Shown: positions 7,848 to 15,563, numbered from the stretch's first letter. The stretch: 40,692 nucleotides of DNA from Methylomarinum sp964442675 (GCA_964442675.1 CAYUAE010000002.1:1-40692); one strand, 5' to 3'. The notes: generated from the sequence alone by a model not told the origin. Made by a program: numbers and translations.

Positions 7848-8123
7848 TTACGAATCGTGTTTTAATCGTTCGGTAATCCGTTTATAGGCTGCACTCAATT
7901 CATCACCAATGACTTTAGCCGCTTCAATCACGTCCTCAGCGGTTTCTTTGGTGTCATCGGCAACATCTTCAATCACGTCAGCCACCTTTTCCCACTTTTT
8001 CTCCGCCTTTTCCCATTCTTCTTTAACCTCCATTGAGGCCAAATGTAATTGGACTTTTAACTCATCACGCTCTTGCTTTAATTTTTCGGCAATTTCTTCA
8101 AATTCTTTTTTAATATCCATCAT
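7848..8123 (-). CDS. Small charged coiled-coil protein
   Basis: A 91-residue, strongly charged protein with long helical heptad-like runs of Glu, Lys, Leu, Val and Trp throughout (KKEFEEIAEKLKQERDEL near the start and EEWEKAEKKWEKVADVI in the middle). There is no signal peptide or membrane segment and no cysteine. I do not recognise a named family; it looks like an apolipoprotein-like or stress-type helical bundle. A strong site, CAGGAGA, precedes tandem ATGs; I take the first. If the 100-N gap just upstream is removed by merging its identical flanks, the gene follows the Cys-rich membrane protein gene by 14 bases and is the last gene of the mobA-fdhD set. Confidence 0.75.
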   Translation of the reverse strand: MMDIKKEFEEIAEKLKQERDELKVQLHLASMEVKEEWEKAEKKWEKVADVIEDVADDTKETAEDVIEAAKVIGDELSAAYKRITERLKHDS

Positions 8124-8142
8124 TATTCTCCTGGTGTTTATC
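8088..8142. repeat. 55-base sequence duplicated on both sides of the gap (left copy)
   Basis: This stretch is identical over exactly 55 bases to 8243-8297. It contains the start and ribosome-binding site of the coiled-coil gene. The copies abut the N run at both ends, as expected when two contigs overlap by one assembler k-mer and were not merged. Confidence 0.95.
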
Positions 8143-8242
8143 NNNNNNNNNNNNNNNNNNNNNNNNNNNNNNNNNNNNNNNNNNNNNNNNNNNNNNNNNN
8201 NNNNNNNNNNNNNNNNNNNNNNNNNNNNNNNNNNNNNNNNNN
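8143..8242. other. Assembly gap of exactly 100 N
   Basis: A round 100-N run is a conventional placeholder of unknown length. Because both flanks are the same 55 bases, the true gap is most simply zero (or minus 55): the flanks should be collapsed into one copy. Confidence 0.97.
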
Positions 8243-8297
8243 GGCAATTTCTTCAAATTCTTTTTTAATATCCATCATTATTCTCCTGGTGTTTATC
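8243..8297. repeat. 55-base sequence duplicated on both sides of the gap (right copy)
   Basis: It is identical to 8088-8142 and includes the start region of the coiled-coil gene and the stop codon of the next gene upstream. A true tandem duplication is possible but less likely than a scaffolding artefact. Confidence 0.95.
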
Positions 8298-8748
8298 TAA
8301 AATGAAAAGGGGTAAAACCTTCATTATTATGTTGCTTACAGGTTAAAAACCGGTATTGTTTATTATCGATTTTAACCACAATCGTCTCCAGATTTGCAGT
8401 TCGACTACAGCGCGTGCCTTTTGCTGTTGTCCCCTGGCATTGTTCCACATTCTGAGTTAAATCAATAATATCATTATCGGCCTCAACAGTTGATGTAACA
8501 GTATTTTCAGCGACCGATGCCGAAGACGGCGCAACTGCTTTCGCAACCTCAGGCCCCTCGCCCTCAGCATGGTGTACAGTTGATTCGGCAATGATTTTTT
8601 TTCTGAAGATAATCAAAACAGCAATGAGTAGCACAAAGGGCCATATTGAAATTTCAAAATCGACATCTTCAGCCGCCCAGGCCAAATTACTATAACAGAG
8701 AGCGACAATAACACTAAAAGGTCCAAATAATTTTTTTTCTTTTTTCAT
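8293..8748 (-). CDS. Membrane-anchored protein with C-terminal Cys/His motif (DUF5763-like)
   Basis: The protein (151 residues from the ATG at 8748) starts with a basic region and a hydrophobic signal-like segment ending in AWA, followed by a second hydrophobic stretch (about 30-47) ending in RKK. A Ser/Val/Glu-rich linker follows, then a C-terminal motif C-x2-T-x2-KGTRCSR ... C-x2-H, the pattern I associate with DUF5763-type small zinc-like domains. I prefer the ATG at 8748, with GAGG six bases before it, over the TTG at 8814, which only happens to overlap fdhD. It lies 62 bases after fdhD on the same strand. The function is unknown. Once the gap flanks are merged, it is followed closely by the coiled-coil gene. 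Confidence 0.72.
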   Translation of the reverse strand: MKKEKKLFGPFSVIVALCYSNLAWAAEDVDFEISIWPFVLLIAVLIIFRKKIIAESTVHHAEGEGPEVAKAVAPSSASVAENTVTSTVEADNDIIDLTQNVEQCQGTTAKGTRCSRTANLETIVVKIDNKQYRFLTCKQHNNEGFTPFHFR

Positions 8749-8810
8749 ACCCATCCTCTTTATTGAAAAATATCGGATCAAGGTTATTACAATACTGAAT
8801 CCCAGTGAAT

Positions 8811-9653
8811 TCAAGTATTCTTTTGATTATTCTGAACCAATCCATCAAATAAAAACCGGTCTGCTTCTGTTAATACCAGAAAATGACGGCCTTTCGCGCG
8901 AGAAATTAACATTACGCCAGACTGTCGCGCCATTTCCAGCCCCATCTGTGTTGCCCCGGAACGCGAAACCAAAACAGGAATATTCATTTGAGCAACCTTG
9001 ATAACCATTTCAGAGGTCAACCGTCCAGTGGTATAAAAAACTTTATCGGCGCCATCGATATTATTGAGCCACATAAAGCCTGCAATTGCATCGACTGCAT
9101 TATGCCGACCGACATCTTCGATAAAAAATTCGATATTTTGATTGCAGCACAACGCACATCCATGAACAGCCCCGGCTTTTTTATAAATTTCATTATGCTG
9201 TCTTAATGCGTTCAATAAAGCATAAAGTTCACTTTGCTTAAAACCGACTTGTGCTACCTTGATATTTTTCAGCTTATCGATCAATCGACCATAAACGGTC
9301 CCCTGTCCACAACCGGTCGTCACCGTGCGCTGCTGCATTTGTTGGCTGAAATCACTGTTTTGCTGATGCGTCACGACGGCAACTGCATCCGTTTCCCAAT
9401 CGACCTGCACCTGTTTTATGCTGGAAATATCCTCAAAAAAGCCCTGATTTTTTAAATAGCCCAGCGTCAACAGCTCAGGTTCGGCACCCATTGTCATTAA
9501 GGTCACGATTTCCTGCTTATCGACATAAAGGGTTAGTGGCCGCTCCAGAACTAAATGAATAGGTCGTCTCTCACCATTTTCATCGACCGCTATTTCCACC
9601 ACCGCATGAGCCAGGCCAGATTGGGTTAACAGCGGCTTGTTCTTATTTTCCAT
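8811..9653 (-). CDS. fdhD: Formate dehydrogenase accessory sulfurtransferase FdhD
   Basis: FdhD passes sulfur to the molybdenum cofactor of formate dehydrogenase, which the enzyme needs for activity. The 280 residues include the family's conserved EDVGRHNAVDAIAGF segment (about 195-210) and the later TGRLTSEMV and SRSGATQMG blocks. The region that in E. coli holds the persulfide-carrying CxxC here reads TTGCGQG, with one cysteine only; other cysteines occur in the block HGCALCC just before the EDVGRHN motif. This is a noticeable variant of the motif. It overlaps mobA by 11 bases, which fits a joint role in molybdenum enzyme maturation. The formate dehydrogenase subunits are not in the window. 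Confidence 0.92.
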   Translation of the reverse strand: MENKNKPLLTQSGLAHAVVEIAVDENGERRPIHLVLERPLTLYVDKQEIVTLMTMGAEPELLTLGYLKNQGFFEDISSIKQVQVDWETDAVAVVTHQQNSDFSQQMQQRTVTTGCGQGTVYGRLIDKLKNIKVAQVGFKQSELYALLNALRQHNEIYKKAGAVHGCALCCNQNIEFFIEDVGRHNAVDAIAGFMWLNNIDGADKVFYTTGRLTSEMVIKVAQMNIPVLVSRSGATQMGLEMARQSGVMLISRAKGRHFLVLTEADRFLFDGLVQNNQKNT

Positions 9654-10242
9654 GCATCACCTCGGCGACCTGTTGCAGCTGTTCCGGCGTATTAATATTC
9701 TGAAACACCTCGGGTTGGTCACTAAAGTTGACCTGTACCCAGTCGTGCTGCATCAACCAACGGTCAATTTTGCGTTCGCCGGCTTCCAAATACTGTTCAA
9801 GACTGGTTTTCAGACAACTTTTAAGTACCAAAAAAACCGGATGCAAACGTTCGCCATCATAAGCGACCGCACAATCAGCACCCTGTTCTGCCTGCGTTTT
9901 CAGCATTTTTTGTAGATGCTGTGTTTTTATTCGAGGCGAGTCGCAGGGCATCACCAGTAATAAATCGGTTGGCACCGCTGTCATAACCGCCAATATCCCT
10001 GCCAGTGGTCCTGCAAATGTCAAGTTTTGATCTGAAACAACAGGATATCCAAACTGCTGATATTCAGCTTGATTGCGATTGGCATTAATGACCAATGCAT
10101 CGACTACGGGCGCCATTGCAGCGATAGCATAGCTCACCAGCGGTTTGTCATGGAGTAAAATCAAGCCCTTATCCTTTTGCTGCATGCGCCTGGCCAAGCC
10201 ACCTGCTAATATCACACCGGTTACTTTGTTTTGCTGATTCAT
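9643..10242 (-). CDS. mobA: Molybdenum cofactor guanylyltransferase MobA
   Basis: MobA joins GMP to molybdopterin to make the bis-MGD cofactor of formate dehydrogenase and related enzymes. The 199-residue length is typical. The nucleotide-binding loop GVILAGGLARRM is at 9-20, followed by the KGL lysine, and the metal-binding LLLVMPCDSP lies near the middle. The start at 10242 lies only 18 bases from the start of the divergent DUF302 lipoprotein gene, with no obvious Shine-Dalgarno sequence, so its promoter must overlap the coding start of the neighbour. Confidence 0.94.
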   Translation of the reverse strand: MNQQNKVTGVILAGGLARRMQQKDKGLILLHDKPLVSYAIAAMAPVVDALVINANRNQAEYQQFGYPVVSDQNLTFAGPLAGILAVMTAVPTDLLLVMPCDSPRIKTQHLQKMLKTQAEQGADCAVAYDGERLHPVFLVLKSCLKTSLEQYLEAGERKIDRWLMQHDWVQVNFSDQPEVFQNINTPEQLQQVAEVMHGK

Positions 10243-10260
10243 AATGATATGCTTAATAAG

Positions 10261-10725
10261 ATGAAGCCATTAATCATTGTCGCAGCCTTATTTTTTATTG
10301 CAAGCTGTAGTGCAACACGACCTGAAGCTATCCATAAGGAAACGGTCTATTATTATCAGGCCAGCACTGACAAACCGTATGATGATGTGCTGGCGGAGCT
10401 GGAAGTCGCAATTGCAGAACATAATTTCAGAATCACGGGCCATAGTCGGGTTGGCAAAGTCATTCGTGATCGTGGTGCACAAAATTTTCCCGAATATGAT
10501 ACCGTACAGTTTTGCAATTTATCGCATGCAAAAATTCTGTTAGAACTGGACCCGCATGCCGTTCATTATATGCCGTGCAATGTTGTGGTTTATCAATTTA
10601 AAAACCGGACGCTCATTAAAACCCATTTGTTACCTGAAAATACCGACAACCCGAAATTCAATCAATTTGCCCATAAAATGAATTTAAAACTGAAAGCGAT
10701 TGTCGATTTTGCCGCAGAAGAATAA
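10261..10725 (+). CDS. DUF302-family lipoprotein
   Basis: A 154-residue protein with a lipoprotein signal: a short hydrophobic run ending in FIASC, where the cysteine would be lipidated. The rest matches the DUF302 fold as I know it: an N-terminal strand-helix (about 20-60), then CNLSHAKILLELDP and the MPCNVVVYQF strand. DUF302 function is not established. I start at the ATG at 10261 because it places the signal peptide at the N-terminus; ATGs at 10231 and 10249 add polar residues in front of it. No good ribosome-binding site is seen for any of these. The next gene, also a lipoprotein, follows after about 30 bases and may be co-transcribed. Confidence 0.8.
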   Translation: MKPLIIVAALFFIASCSATRPEAIHKETVYYYQASTDKPYDDVLAELEVAIAEHNFRITGHSRVGKVIRDRGAQNFPEYDTVQFCNLSHAKILLELDPHAVHYMPCNVVVYQFKNRTLIKTHLLPENTDNPKFNQFAHKMNLKLKAIVDFAAEE

Positions 10726-10757
10726 GTCAATTTATTACAACTCTTTTATCAAAACTT

Positions 10758-11153
10758 GTGAACATCAGAAAAATGAACAACAAAGTCCTTATCAGTTTTT
10801 CCCTTTTATTGTTGAGCGCTGCCTGCGCCACTAACCAGACTAAAGTTGAAGACGAAACGATAAGCTATATTGATCAGTATCCTACCCGTGACCGGGTTGA
10901 ATATGTTCTACAGTGCGTTGCTAAACACGGCGGACTGACCTATATCACACAATACGCCTGCGGCTGTAAAATCGACAAAATTGCCGAAAAATTAACCTTC
11001 AAGGAATACGAAGCCGCAACCACTTTTGGCTTTATGCGTAAAACACCCGGCGAGAATGGTGCCGCGTTTCGCGACCCTGAGCAATCGAAATCGTTAAAGA
11101 AACGCTTAAAGGAAGCCGAAGCCTATGCCGAAAGAATGTGTTTTGTAAAATAA
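10758..11153 (+). CDS. Small Cys-containing lipoprotein of unknown function
   Basis: A 131-residue protein whose N-terminus has a hydrophobic stretch ending LLSAAC, a good lipobox. The mature part carries cysteines in the pattern C-V-A-K-H ... YACGCKID and a final ERMCFVK, suggesting disulfides or metal binding in the periplasm. I have an impression of similar proteins in methylotrophs near periplasmic oxidation genes, but cannot name a family. The start is either the GTG at 10758 or the ATG at 10773; the latter gives a more usual signal peptide. It is in the same direction as, and close to, the DUF302 gene. Confidence 0.68.
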   Translation: MNIRKMNNKVLISFSLLLLSAACATNQTKVEDETISYIDQYPTRDRVEYVLQCVAKHGGLTYITQYACGCKIDKIAEKLTFKEYEAATTFGFMRKTPGENGAAFRDPEQSKSLKKRLKEAEAYAERMCFVK

Positions 11154-11179
11154 CCGCCAAGGATTAAACTGTCCTCTTG

Positions 11180-11220
11180 ACCCAGCTTTGCCATTGTCGT
11201 GTTTGTCGGCACAGCTGGGT
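11180..11220. repeat. Inverted repeat between convergent genes
   Basis: ACCCAGCT at 11180-11187 pairs with AGCTGGGT at 11213-11220, with an inner GCC/GGC pair. It sits between the ends of two convergent genes and could end transcription from both sides, but neither strand has a clear T run, so a terminator role is not proven. Confidence 0.45.
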
Positions 11221-11248
11221 TAAACGAGAGCCGACTTTAGGCTAAAAC

Positions 11249-11683
11249 TTACTCTCTCAAGGCCTTAAGCTGTTTTTTAATATCCGCCAGCTTGATTTTA
11301 AATTTCATCTGGATGCGCTCGCCCACATTCCCGGAATAGCTCTGCCCCATATAAAAATCGACACCACACACTTTCGGGATGACCGAACAGCGGCCGCTGA
11401 CACTGAATACCTTCCCTTGCAAACGATAGGTCAGCGGCACACCATCCGTTCGCTTGATCACCCCCACCATACTCAAATCAATCCGTTTATCAAACGGTTC
11501 GTATTGCAATGATTCCTCTTGCAAACCCAGTTCAGCCAAGATGATGTTTTCACCTTTATGGTCGCCATAAATATAAAAACGACAGTGCGCTAAATCCTTC
11601 AATAACACATCAGCGATACGACGATCAGTCAGCACCCTCTGATAAGGTTTAAATAATACATCTATTCCGTGTAACTTTTTCAT
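11249..11683 (-). CDS. Hypothetical protein
   Basis: A 144-residue soluble protein without a signal peptide or membrane segment. It begins basic, has three cysteines, looks mostly beta-strand in the middle (GDHKGENIILAELG, then GVPLTYRLQGKVFSVSG) and ends in a basic helix (KFKIKLADIKKQLKAL). I do not recognise it. The codon pattern and length support a real gene. It is divergent from cysD with 100 bases between. A TATAAT lies at 11703..11698 on the minus strand, only about 15 bases before the ATG, and no Shine-Dalgarno sequence is seen, so the messenger may have a very short leader if that element is used. Confidence 0.62.
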   Translation of the reverse strand: MKKLHGIDVLFKPYQRVLTDRRIADVLLKDLAHCRFYIYGDHKGENIILAELGLQEESLQYEPFDKRIDLSMVGVIKRTDGVPLTYRLQGKVFSVSGRCSVIPKVCGVDFYMGQSYSGNVGERIQMKFKIKLADIKKQLKALRE

Positions 11684-11783
11684 TATATTACTGTTTTATT
11701 ATATAGATTGTTTTCTGGCCTTAGCCCCCAATTCACTTTAGAATATGAGCTTTTGTTAAGTTCTGGCAACCTTGGACACCTTG

Positions 11784-12692
11784 ATGACAGATTACAAACT
11801 CACTCATTTAAAACAGCTTGAAGCTGAAAGCATTCATATCATTCGTGAAGTCGCCGCCGAATTCGAAAAACCCGTTATGCTCTATTCAATCGGCAAAGAC
11901 TCCGCCGTTATGCTACATCTTGCCATAAAGGCATTTTATCCGGGTAAACTCCCTTTCCCTTTATTACATGTGGATACAACCTGGAAATTCAAGGAAATGA
12001 TTGAGTTTCGAGATAAATTAGCCAAGGACTTAGGCCTGGAATTGTTGGTTCATATCAATGAAGACGGGGTAAAACAAGGCATCGGCCCTTTCACACACGG
12101 CAGTAAAAAACACACCGATGTGATGAAAACCGACGCCCTCAAACAAGCGCTTAACAAATATCAATTTGATGCGGCCTTTGGTGGCGCGCGTCGCGATGAA
12201 GAAAAATCACGTGCAAAAGAGCGGGTTTATTCATTCCGCGACAAGAACCATCGCTGGGATCCTAAAAATCAGCGACCTGAATTATGGAATATCTATAATG
12301 GCCGTATCGACAAGGGTGAAAGCATACGGGTATTCCCGCTATCGAACTGGACTGAGCTGGATGTCTGGCAATACATTCATCTGGAAAATATTCCAATTGT
12401 CCCCCTGTATTTTGCCAAAGAACGCCCTGTGGTCAATAAAGATGGCATGTTGATTATGGTTGATGATGACCGTATGCCACTTGGCCCGGATGACAAGATA
12501 GAAATGAAAATGGTGCGCTTCCGCACCTTGGGCTGCTATCCGTTGACAGGTGCTGTCGAATCAACGGCGACAACCTTGCCTGAAATTATTCAGGAAATGC
12601 TGCTGACGACAACCTCGGAACGACAAGGCCGACTGATCGATCACGATCAGGCAGGTTCCATGGAACAAAAGAAACGGGAAGGTTATTTTTAA
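11784..12692 (+). CDS. cysD: Sulfate adenylyltransferase subunit 2
   Basis: CysD is the ATP pyrophosphatase-type subunit that makes adenylyl sulfate (APS) from sulfate and ATP, driven by GTP hydrolysis in CysN. The protein (302 residues from the ATG at 11784) follows the E. coli CysD sequence closely: LTHLKQLEAESIHIIREVAA at the start, the PP-loop SIGKDSAVMLHLA, GGARRDEEKSRAKER and the C-terminal SMEQKKREGYF. I choose the ATG at 11784 over the upstream TTG at 11772, because E. coli CysD begins only a few residues before LTHL and a GGA lies about nine bases before the ATG. cysN follows after 38 bases. Confidence 0.95.
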   Translation: MTDYKLTHLKQLEAESIHIIREVAAEFEKPVMLYSIGKDSAVMLHLAIKAFYPGKLPFPLLHVDTTWKFKEMIEFRDKLAKDLGLELLVHINEDGVKQGIGPFTHGSKKHTDVMKTDALKQALNKYQFDAAFGGARRDEEKSRAKERVYSFRDKNHRWDPKNQRPELWNIYNGRIDKGESIRVFPLSNWTELDVWQYIHLENIPIVPLYFAKERPVVNKDGMLIMVDDDRMPLGPDDKIEMKMVRFRTLGCYPLTGAVESTATTLPEIIQEMLLTTTSERQGRLIDHDQAGSMEQKKREGYF

Positions 12693-12730
12693 ATAACGTT
12701 TTTTCAGCATAACCTAAGCAAAATACGACT

Positions 12731-14368
12731 ATGTCACACCAATCTGAACTGATCAGCACCGATATAAACGCCTATCTGGCGCAACATGAACAAAAAGAAC
12801 TTCTCAGGTTTTTAACCTGCGGTAATGTCGACGACGGCAAAAGCACCCTGATCGGGCGACTATTGCACGACTCCAAGATGATTTATGAAGATCAATTAGC
12901 CGCAGTACAGGCCGACAGCGTTAAATCCGGCACCACCGGTGCCGGAAAAATAGATCTGGCCTTACTGGTTGACGGGCTGCAAGCGGAACGCGAACAAGGT
13001 ATTACTATCGATGTCGCGTACCGCTATTTTTCCACATCGACACGTAAATTCATTATTGCCGACACGCCGGGACACGAACAATATACCCGAAACATGGCAA
13101 CAGGTGCCTCAACCTGTGATCTGGCCGTTATTTTGATCGATGCGCGTTATGGCGTGCAGACGCAAACCAAACGGCACAGCTTCATTACCTCATTGCTGGG
13201 TATCAAGCATATCATCGTCGCCATCAATAAAATGGATCTGGTCGATTATAGTGAAGATGTTTTTAATAAAATCAAACAGGATTATCTGGATTTTGTTCAA
13301 ACCCTGGATATAGACGATATTCATTTTGTCCCCATTTCCGCCTTAAATGGCGATAATGTTGTCAGCCCCAGTGAACACATGCCTTGGTATAGCGGCAAAA
13401 CCATGATGGATTTACTCAATACCATCGAAATTGCCCATGATCAAAATCTGACCGACACCCGCTTCCCGGTGCAATATGTCAACCGGCCTAACCTGGATTT
13501 TCGTGGCTTCTGTGGTACAGTCGCGGCCGGTATTTTTCATCCGGGCGATGCCATCACCGTGTTGCCTTCGGGAAAAACCAGCACCATAAAATCGATCGTG
13601 ACCTATGATGGTGACTTGCAGGAAGCATTTCCACCGATGGCGGTCACCCTGACCTTAAATGATGAAATCGACATCAGCCGTGGCGATATTATCGTAACCG
13701 ATGCTGGCTCTCAACCTGTCGTTTCAGACCAATTTAATGCCAATATCGTCTGGATGACTGAGCAATCTATGGTTCCTGGTCGTCAATACATCATAAAACT
13801 GGCGACACGCAGCGTATCAGGCTCTGTATCCAACATCCATTATCGTATTGATGTGAACACTCTGGAACATCATGATGCCAGCGAACTGAAACTCAATGAA
13901 ATTGGTTCTTGTAAAGTTTCTGTCAATGCTCCCTTGGTGTTTGATCCATACAAAAAAATCAAAGGCACGGGCGCCTTTATCATCATTGATCGGCTGACCA
14001 ATGTGACTGTGGGTGCCGGCATGATTACCGGCGTGGCAGATAACGAAGAACAGCACCCGGTATCGCCTGAGGAACGTGCCGCCCGTTTTAGTCAGCAAGC
14101 GGCTGTTATTCATTTATCAGGCGAGCAAGCCAGCTCTCGTGGTGAACAACTGGAACGCAAACTGTTTGATACTGGCCATGCAACGACCATTCTGGATCAA
14201 GTGGACGACAATCAGCTGAGTATGTTACTGCCTGTCATTAAAAATGCCGGCCTGATCTCGCTTTGCATAAACTGCGCCAGTGAACAGGCTGACTTAAGCT
14301 TTGACACCGACCAGCTCGAACTCGATAGCATTTATGAGTCATTAAAATCTGAAAAAATCATCTATTGA
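12731..14368 (+). CDS. cysN: Sulfate adenylyltransferase subunit 1 with degenerate CysC-like tail
   Basis: CysN is the EF-Tu-like GTPase that powers sulfate activation by CysD. GTPase motifs are intact: GNVDDGKST at 31-39, DTPGHEQ at 111-117 and NKMD at 166-169, followed by the two beta-barrel domains. At 545 residues it is about 70 longer than E. coli CysN (475). The extra part, from about 440, begins VSPEERAARF and continues to LERKLFDTGHATTILD, which is how the APS kinase domain of CysNC fusions begins. However, the kinase P-loop (normally GLSGAGKTT) is replaced by LSGEQASSRGE, and the domain stops after about 100 residues. The tail therefore cannot be a working kinase; it may be a relic or a structural or regulatory piece. 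Confidence 0.93.
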   Translation: MSHQSELISTDINAYLAQHEQKELLRFLTCGNVDDGKSTLIGRLLHDSKMIYEDQLAAVQADSVKSGTTGAGKIDLALLVDGLQAEREQGITIDVAYRYFSTSTRKFIIADTPGHEQYTRNMATGASTCDLAVILIDARYGVQTQTKRHSFITSLLGIKHIIVAINKMDLVDYSEDVFNKIKQDYLDFVQTLDIDDIHFVPISALNGDNVVSPSEHMPWYSGKTMMDLLNTIEIAHDQNLTDTRFPVQYVNRPNLDFRGFCGTVAAGIFHPGDAITVLPSGKTSTIKSIVTYDGDLQEAFPPMAVTLTLNDEIDISRGDIIVTDAGSQPVVSDQFNANIVWMTEQSMVPGRQYIIKLATRSVSGSVSNIHYRIDVNTLEHHDASELKLNEIGSCKVSVNAPLVFDPYKKIKGTGAFIIIDRLTNVTVGAGMITGVADNEEQHPVSPEERAARFSQQAAVIHLSGEQASSRGEQLERKLFDTGHATTILDQVDDNQLSMLLPVIKNAGLISLCINCASEQADLSFDTDQLELDSIYESLKSEKIIY

Positions 14369-14390
14369 TTTTTTTAGCCCAAACATTACT

Positions 14391-14409
14391 GGCCGGGTGA
14401 GGCCCGGCC
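14391..14409 (+). repeat. GC-rich hairpin just before queG
   Basis: GGCCGGG (14391-14397) pairs with CCCGGCC (14403-14409), leaving TGAGG as the loop, five bases before the queG ATG. The GAGG in the loop is the best ribosome-binding site for queG. The hairpin follows T-rich sequence at the end of cysN but has no T run after it, so a role in translation of queG or weak termination after cysN are both possible. Confidence 0.6.
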
Positions 14410-14413
14410 TCTT

Positions 14414-15475
14414 ATGTCTTCAGACCTGGCACAACTTTCCGACAAGATTCGCCGCTGGAGCCAGGAACTGGGCTTCCAGCAAACGGGCATTGCCGACACT
14501 AATCTCCATGAGGCCGAACAACGCTTACAGCATTGGTTGGCAAGGGGCTATCATGGGGATATGACTTTTATGGCCCAACATGGCCTGAAACGAAGCCGCC
14601 CTGCTCTGCTGATCGAAAATACACGCAGTATTATTTCTGTCCGCCTGGACTACCTGCCAGAACCCCAGCCAACGATAGAAAAAACATTGCATGATCCGAC
14701 AAAAGCATTCATTTCGCGTTATGCCCTCGGTCGGGATTATCACAAACTGATGCGTAATCGCCTGCAAAAACTGGCGCATAAAATCGAACACGAAGTGGGG
14801 CCGTTTGGCTATCGAGCCTTTGTTGACAGCGCCCCCGTGCTGGAAAAAGCCATTGCCGAAAAAGCCGGATTAGGCTGGATTGGAAAACACAGTAACCTTA
14901 TCAATCGTAAAGCCGGGTCCTGGTTTTTTTTAGGTGAAATCTACACCGACTTAAAGCTGCCTGCCGACCCGTCAGCAAAAAACCATTGCGGTCATTGCAC
15001 AGCGTGTATCGATATTTGCCCAACACAAGCCATCATAGCACCCTATCAAGTCGATGCCAGGCTTTGCGTCTCCTATTTAACCATTGAACTTAAAACAGCA
15101 ATTCCAGAGTCCCTGCGTCCATTAATCGGCAATCGCATCTATGGTTGCGATGACTGTCAGCTAGTCTGCCCATGGAATCGTTTTGCCCATTTAAGCTGTG
15201 AAAAAGACTTCTCACCACGGCATCGACTTGATAGTGCGCTATTAGTTGAATTATTCGCTTGGGATGAAAAAACCTTTTTAAAAAATACAGAAGGCTCAGC
15301 CATTCGCCGCATCGGTCACGAACGCTGGCTTAGAAATATTGCCGTTGCACTCGGCAATGGCCAAAAAAGCGAAACGGTCATCCAGGCCTTAAGTCAGCGC
15401 CTGTCCAATTGCACTGAACTCGTTGCCGAACATATTCACTGGGCGCTACAACAACTGACCTCATTATCGTCGTGA
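14414..15475 (+). CDS. queG: Epoxyqueuosine reductase QueG
   Basis: QueG carries out the last step of queuosine synthesis, reducing epoxyqueuosine in tRNA with a cobalamin and two 4Fe-4S clusters. The 353-residue protein shows the eight cluster cysteines in CGHCTACIDICP and YGCDDCQLVCPWN, the cobalamin-domain sequence of the family in the N-terminal half (ALGRDYHKLMRNR, FVDSAPVLEKA, AGLGWIGKHSN), and a C-terminal HEAT-like helical end. The start at 14414 lies within a strong local hairpin (separate entry). Together with NrdJ it is a second cobalamin-using enzyme in this window, although no B12 synthesis or uptake gene is nearby. Confidence 0.95.
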   Translation: MSSDLAQLSDKIRRWSQELGFQQTGIADTNLHEAEQRLQHWLARGYHGDMTFMAQHGLKRSRPALLIENTRSIISVRLDYLPEPQPTIEKTLHDPTKAFISRYALGRDYHKLMRNRLQKLAHKIEHEVGPFGYRAFVDSAPVLEKAIAEKAGLGWIGKHSNLINRKAGSWFFLGEIYTDLKLPADPSAKNHCGHCTACIDICPTQAIIAPYQVDARLCVSYLTIELKTAIPESLRPLIGNRIYGCDDCQLVCPWNRFAHLSCEKDFSPRHRLDSALLVELFAWDEKTFLKNTEGSAIRRIGHERWLRNIAVALGNGQKSETVIQALSQRLSNCTELVAEHIHWALQQLTSLSS

Positions 15476-15525
15476 GCTTAGTTGTTGAAAGCTTGAAGCA
15501 GCCATCAGAATGAGCCAGTTTGTAA

Positions 15526-15534
15526 TGATATAAT
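15526..15534 (+). promoter_or_regulatory. Extended -10 promoter of the HAD hydrolase gene
   Basis: TGATATAAT is a perfect extended -10 element, 30 bases before the chosen ATG. There is no good -35 at the usual distance, which is usual for extended -10 promoters. It lies in the 88-base gap after queG. Confidence 0.62.
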
Positions 15535-15563
15535 CATTGGCCCAATTTATCGAAGTGACCACC

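Noticed and set aside
8088..8297. A real tandem repeat of the coiled-coil gene start
   Set aside because: Exact identity of 55 bases ending at a 100-N run is better explained by unmerged contig ends.
8749..8814. Longer form of the Cys-rich membrane protein starting at TTG 8814
   Set aside because: The ATG at 8748 has GAGG at a good distance and puts the signal-like segment at the N-terminus.
11684..11783. CysB-type operator before cysD
   Set aside because: I looked for a recognisable activator site and found only AT-rich sequence without a match I trust.
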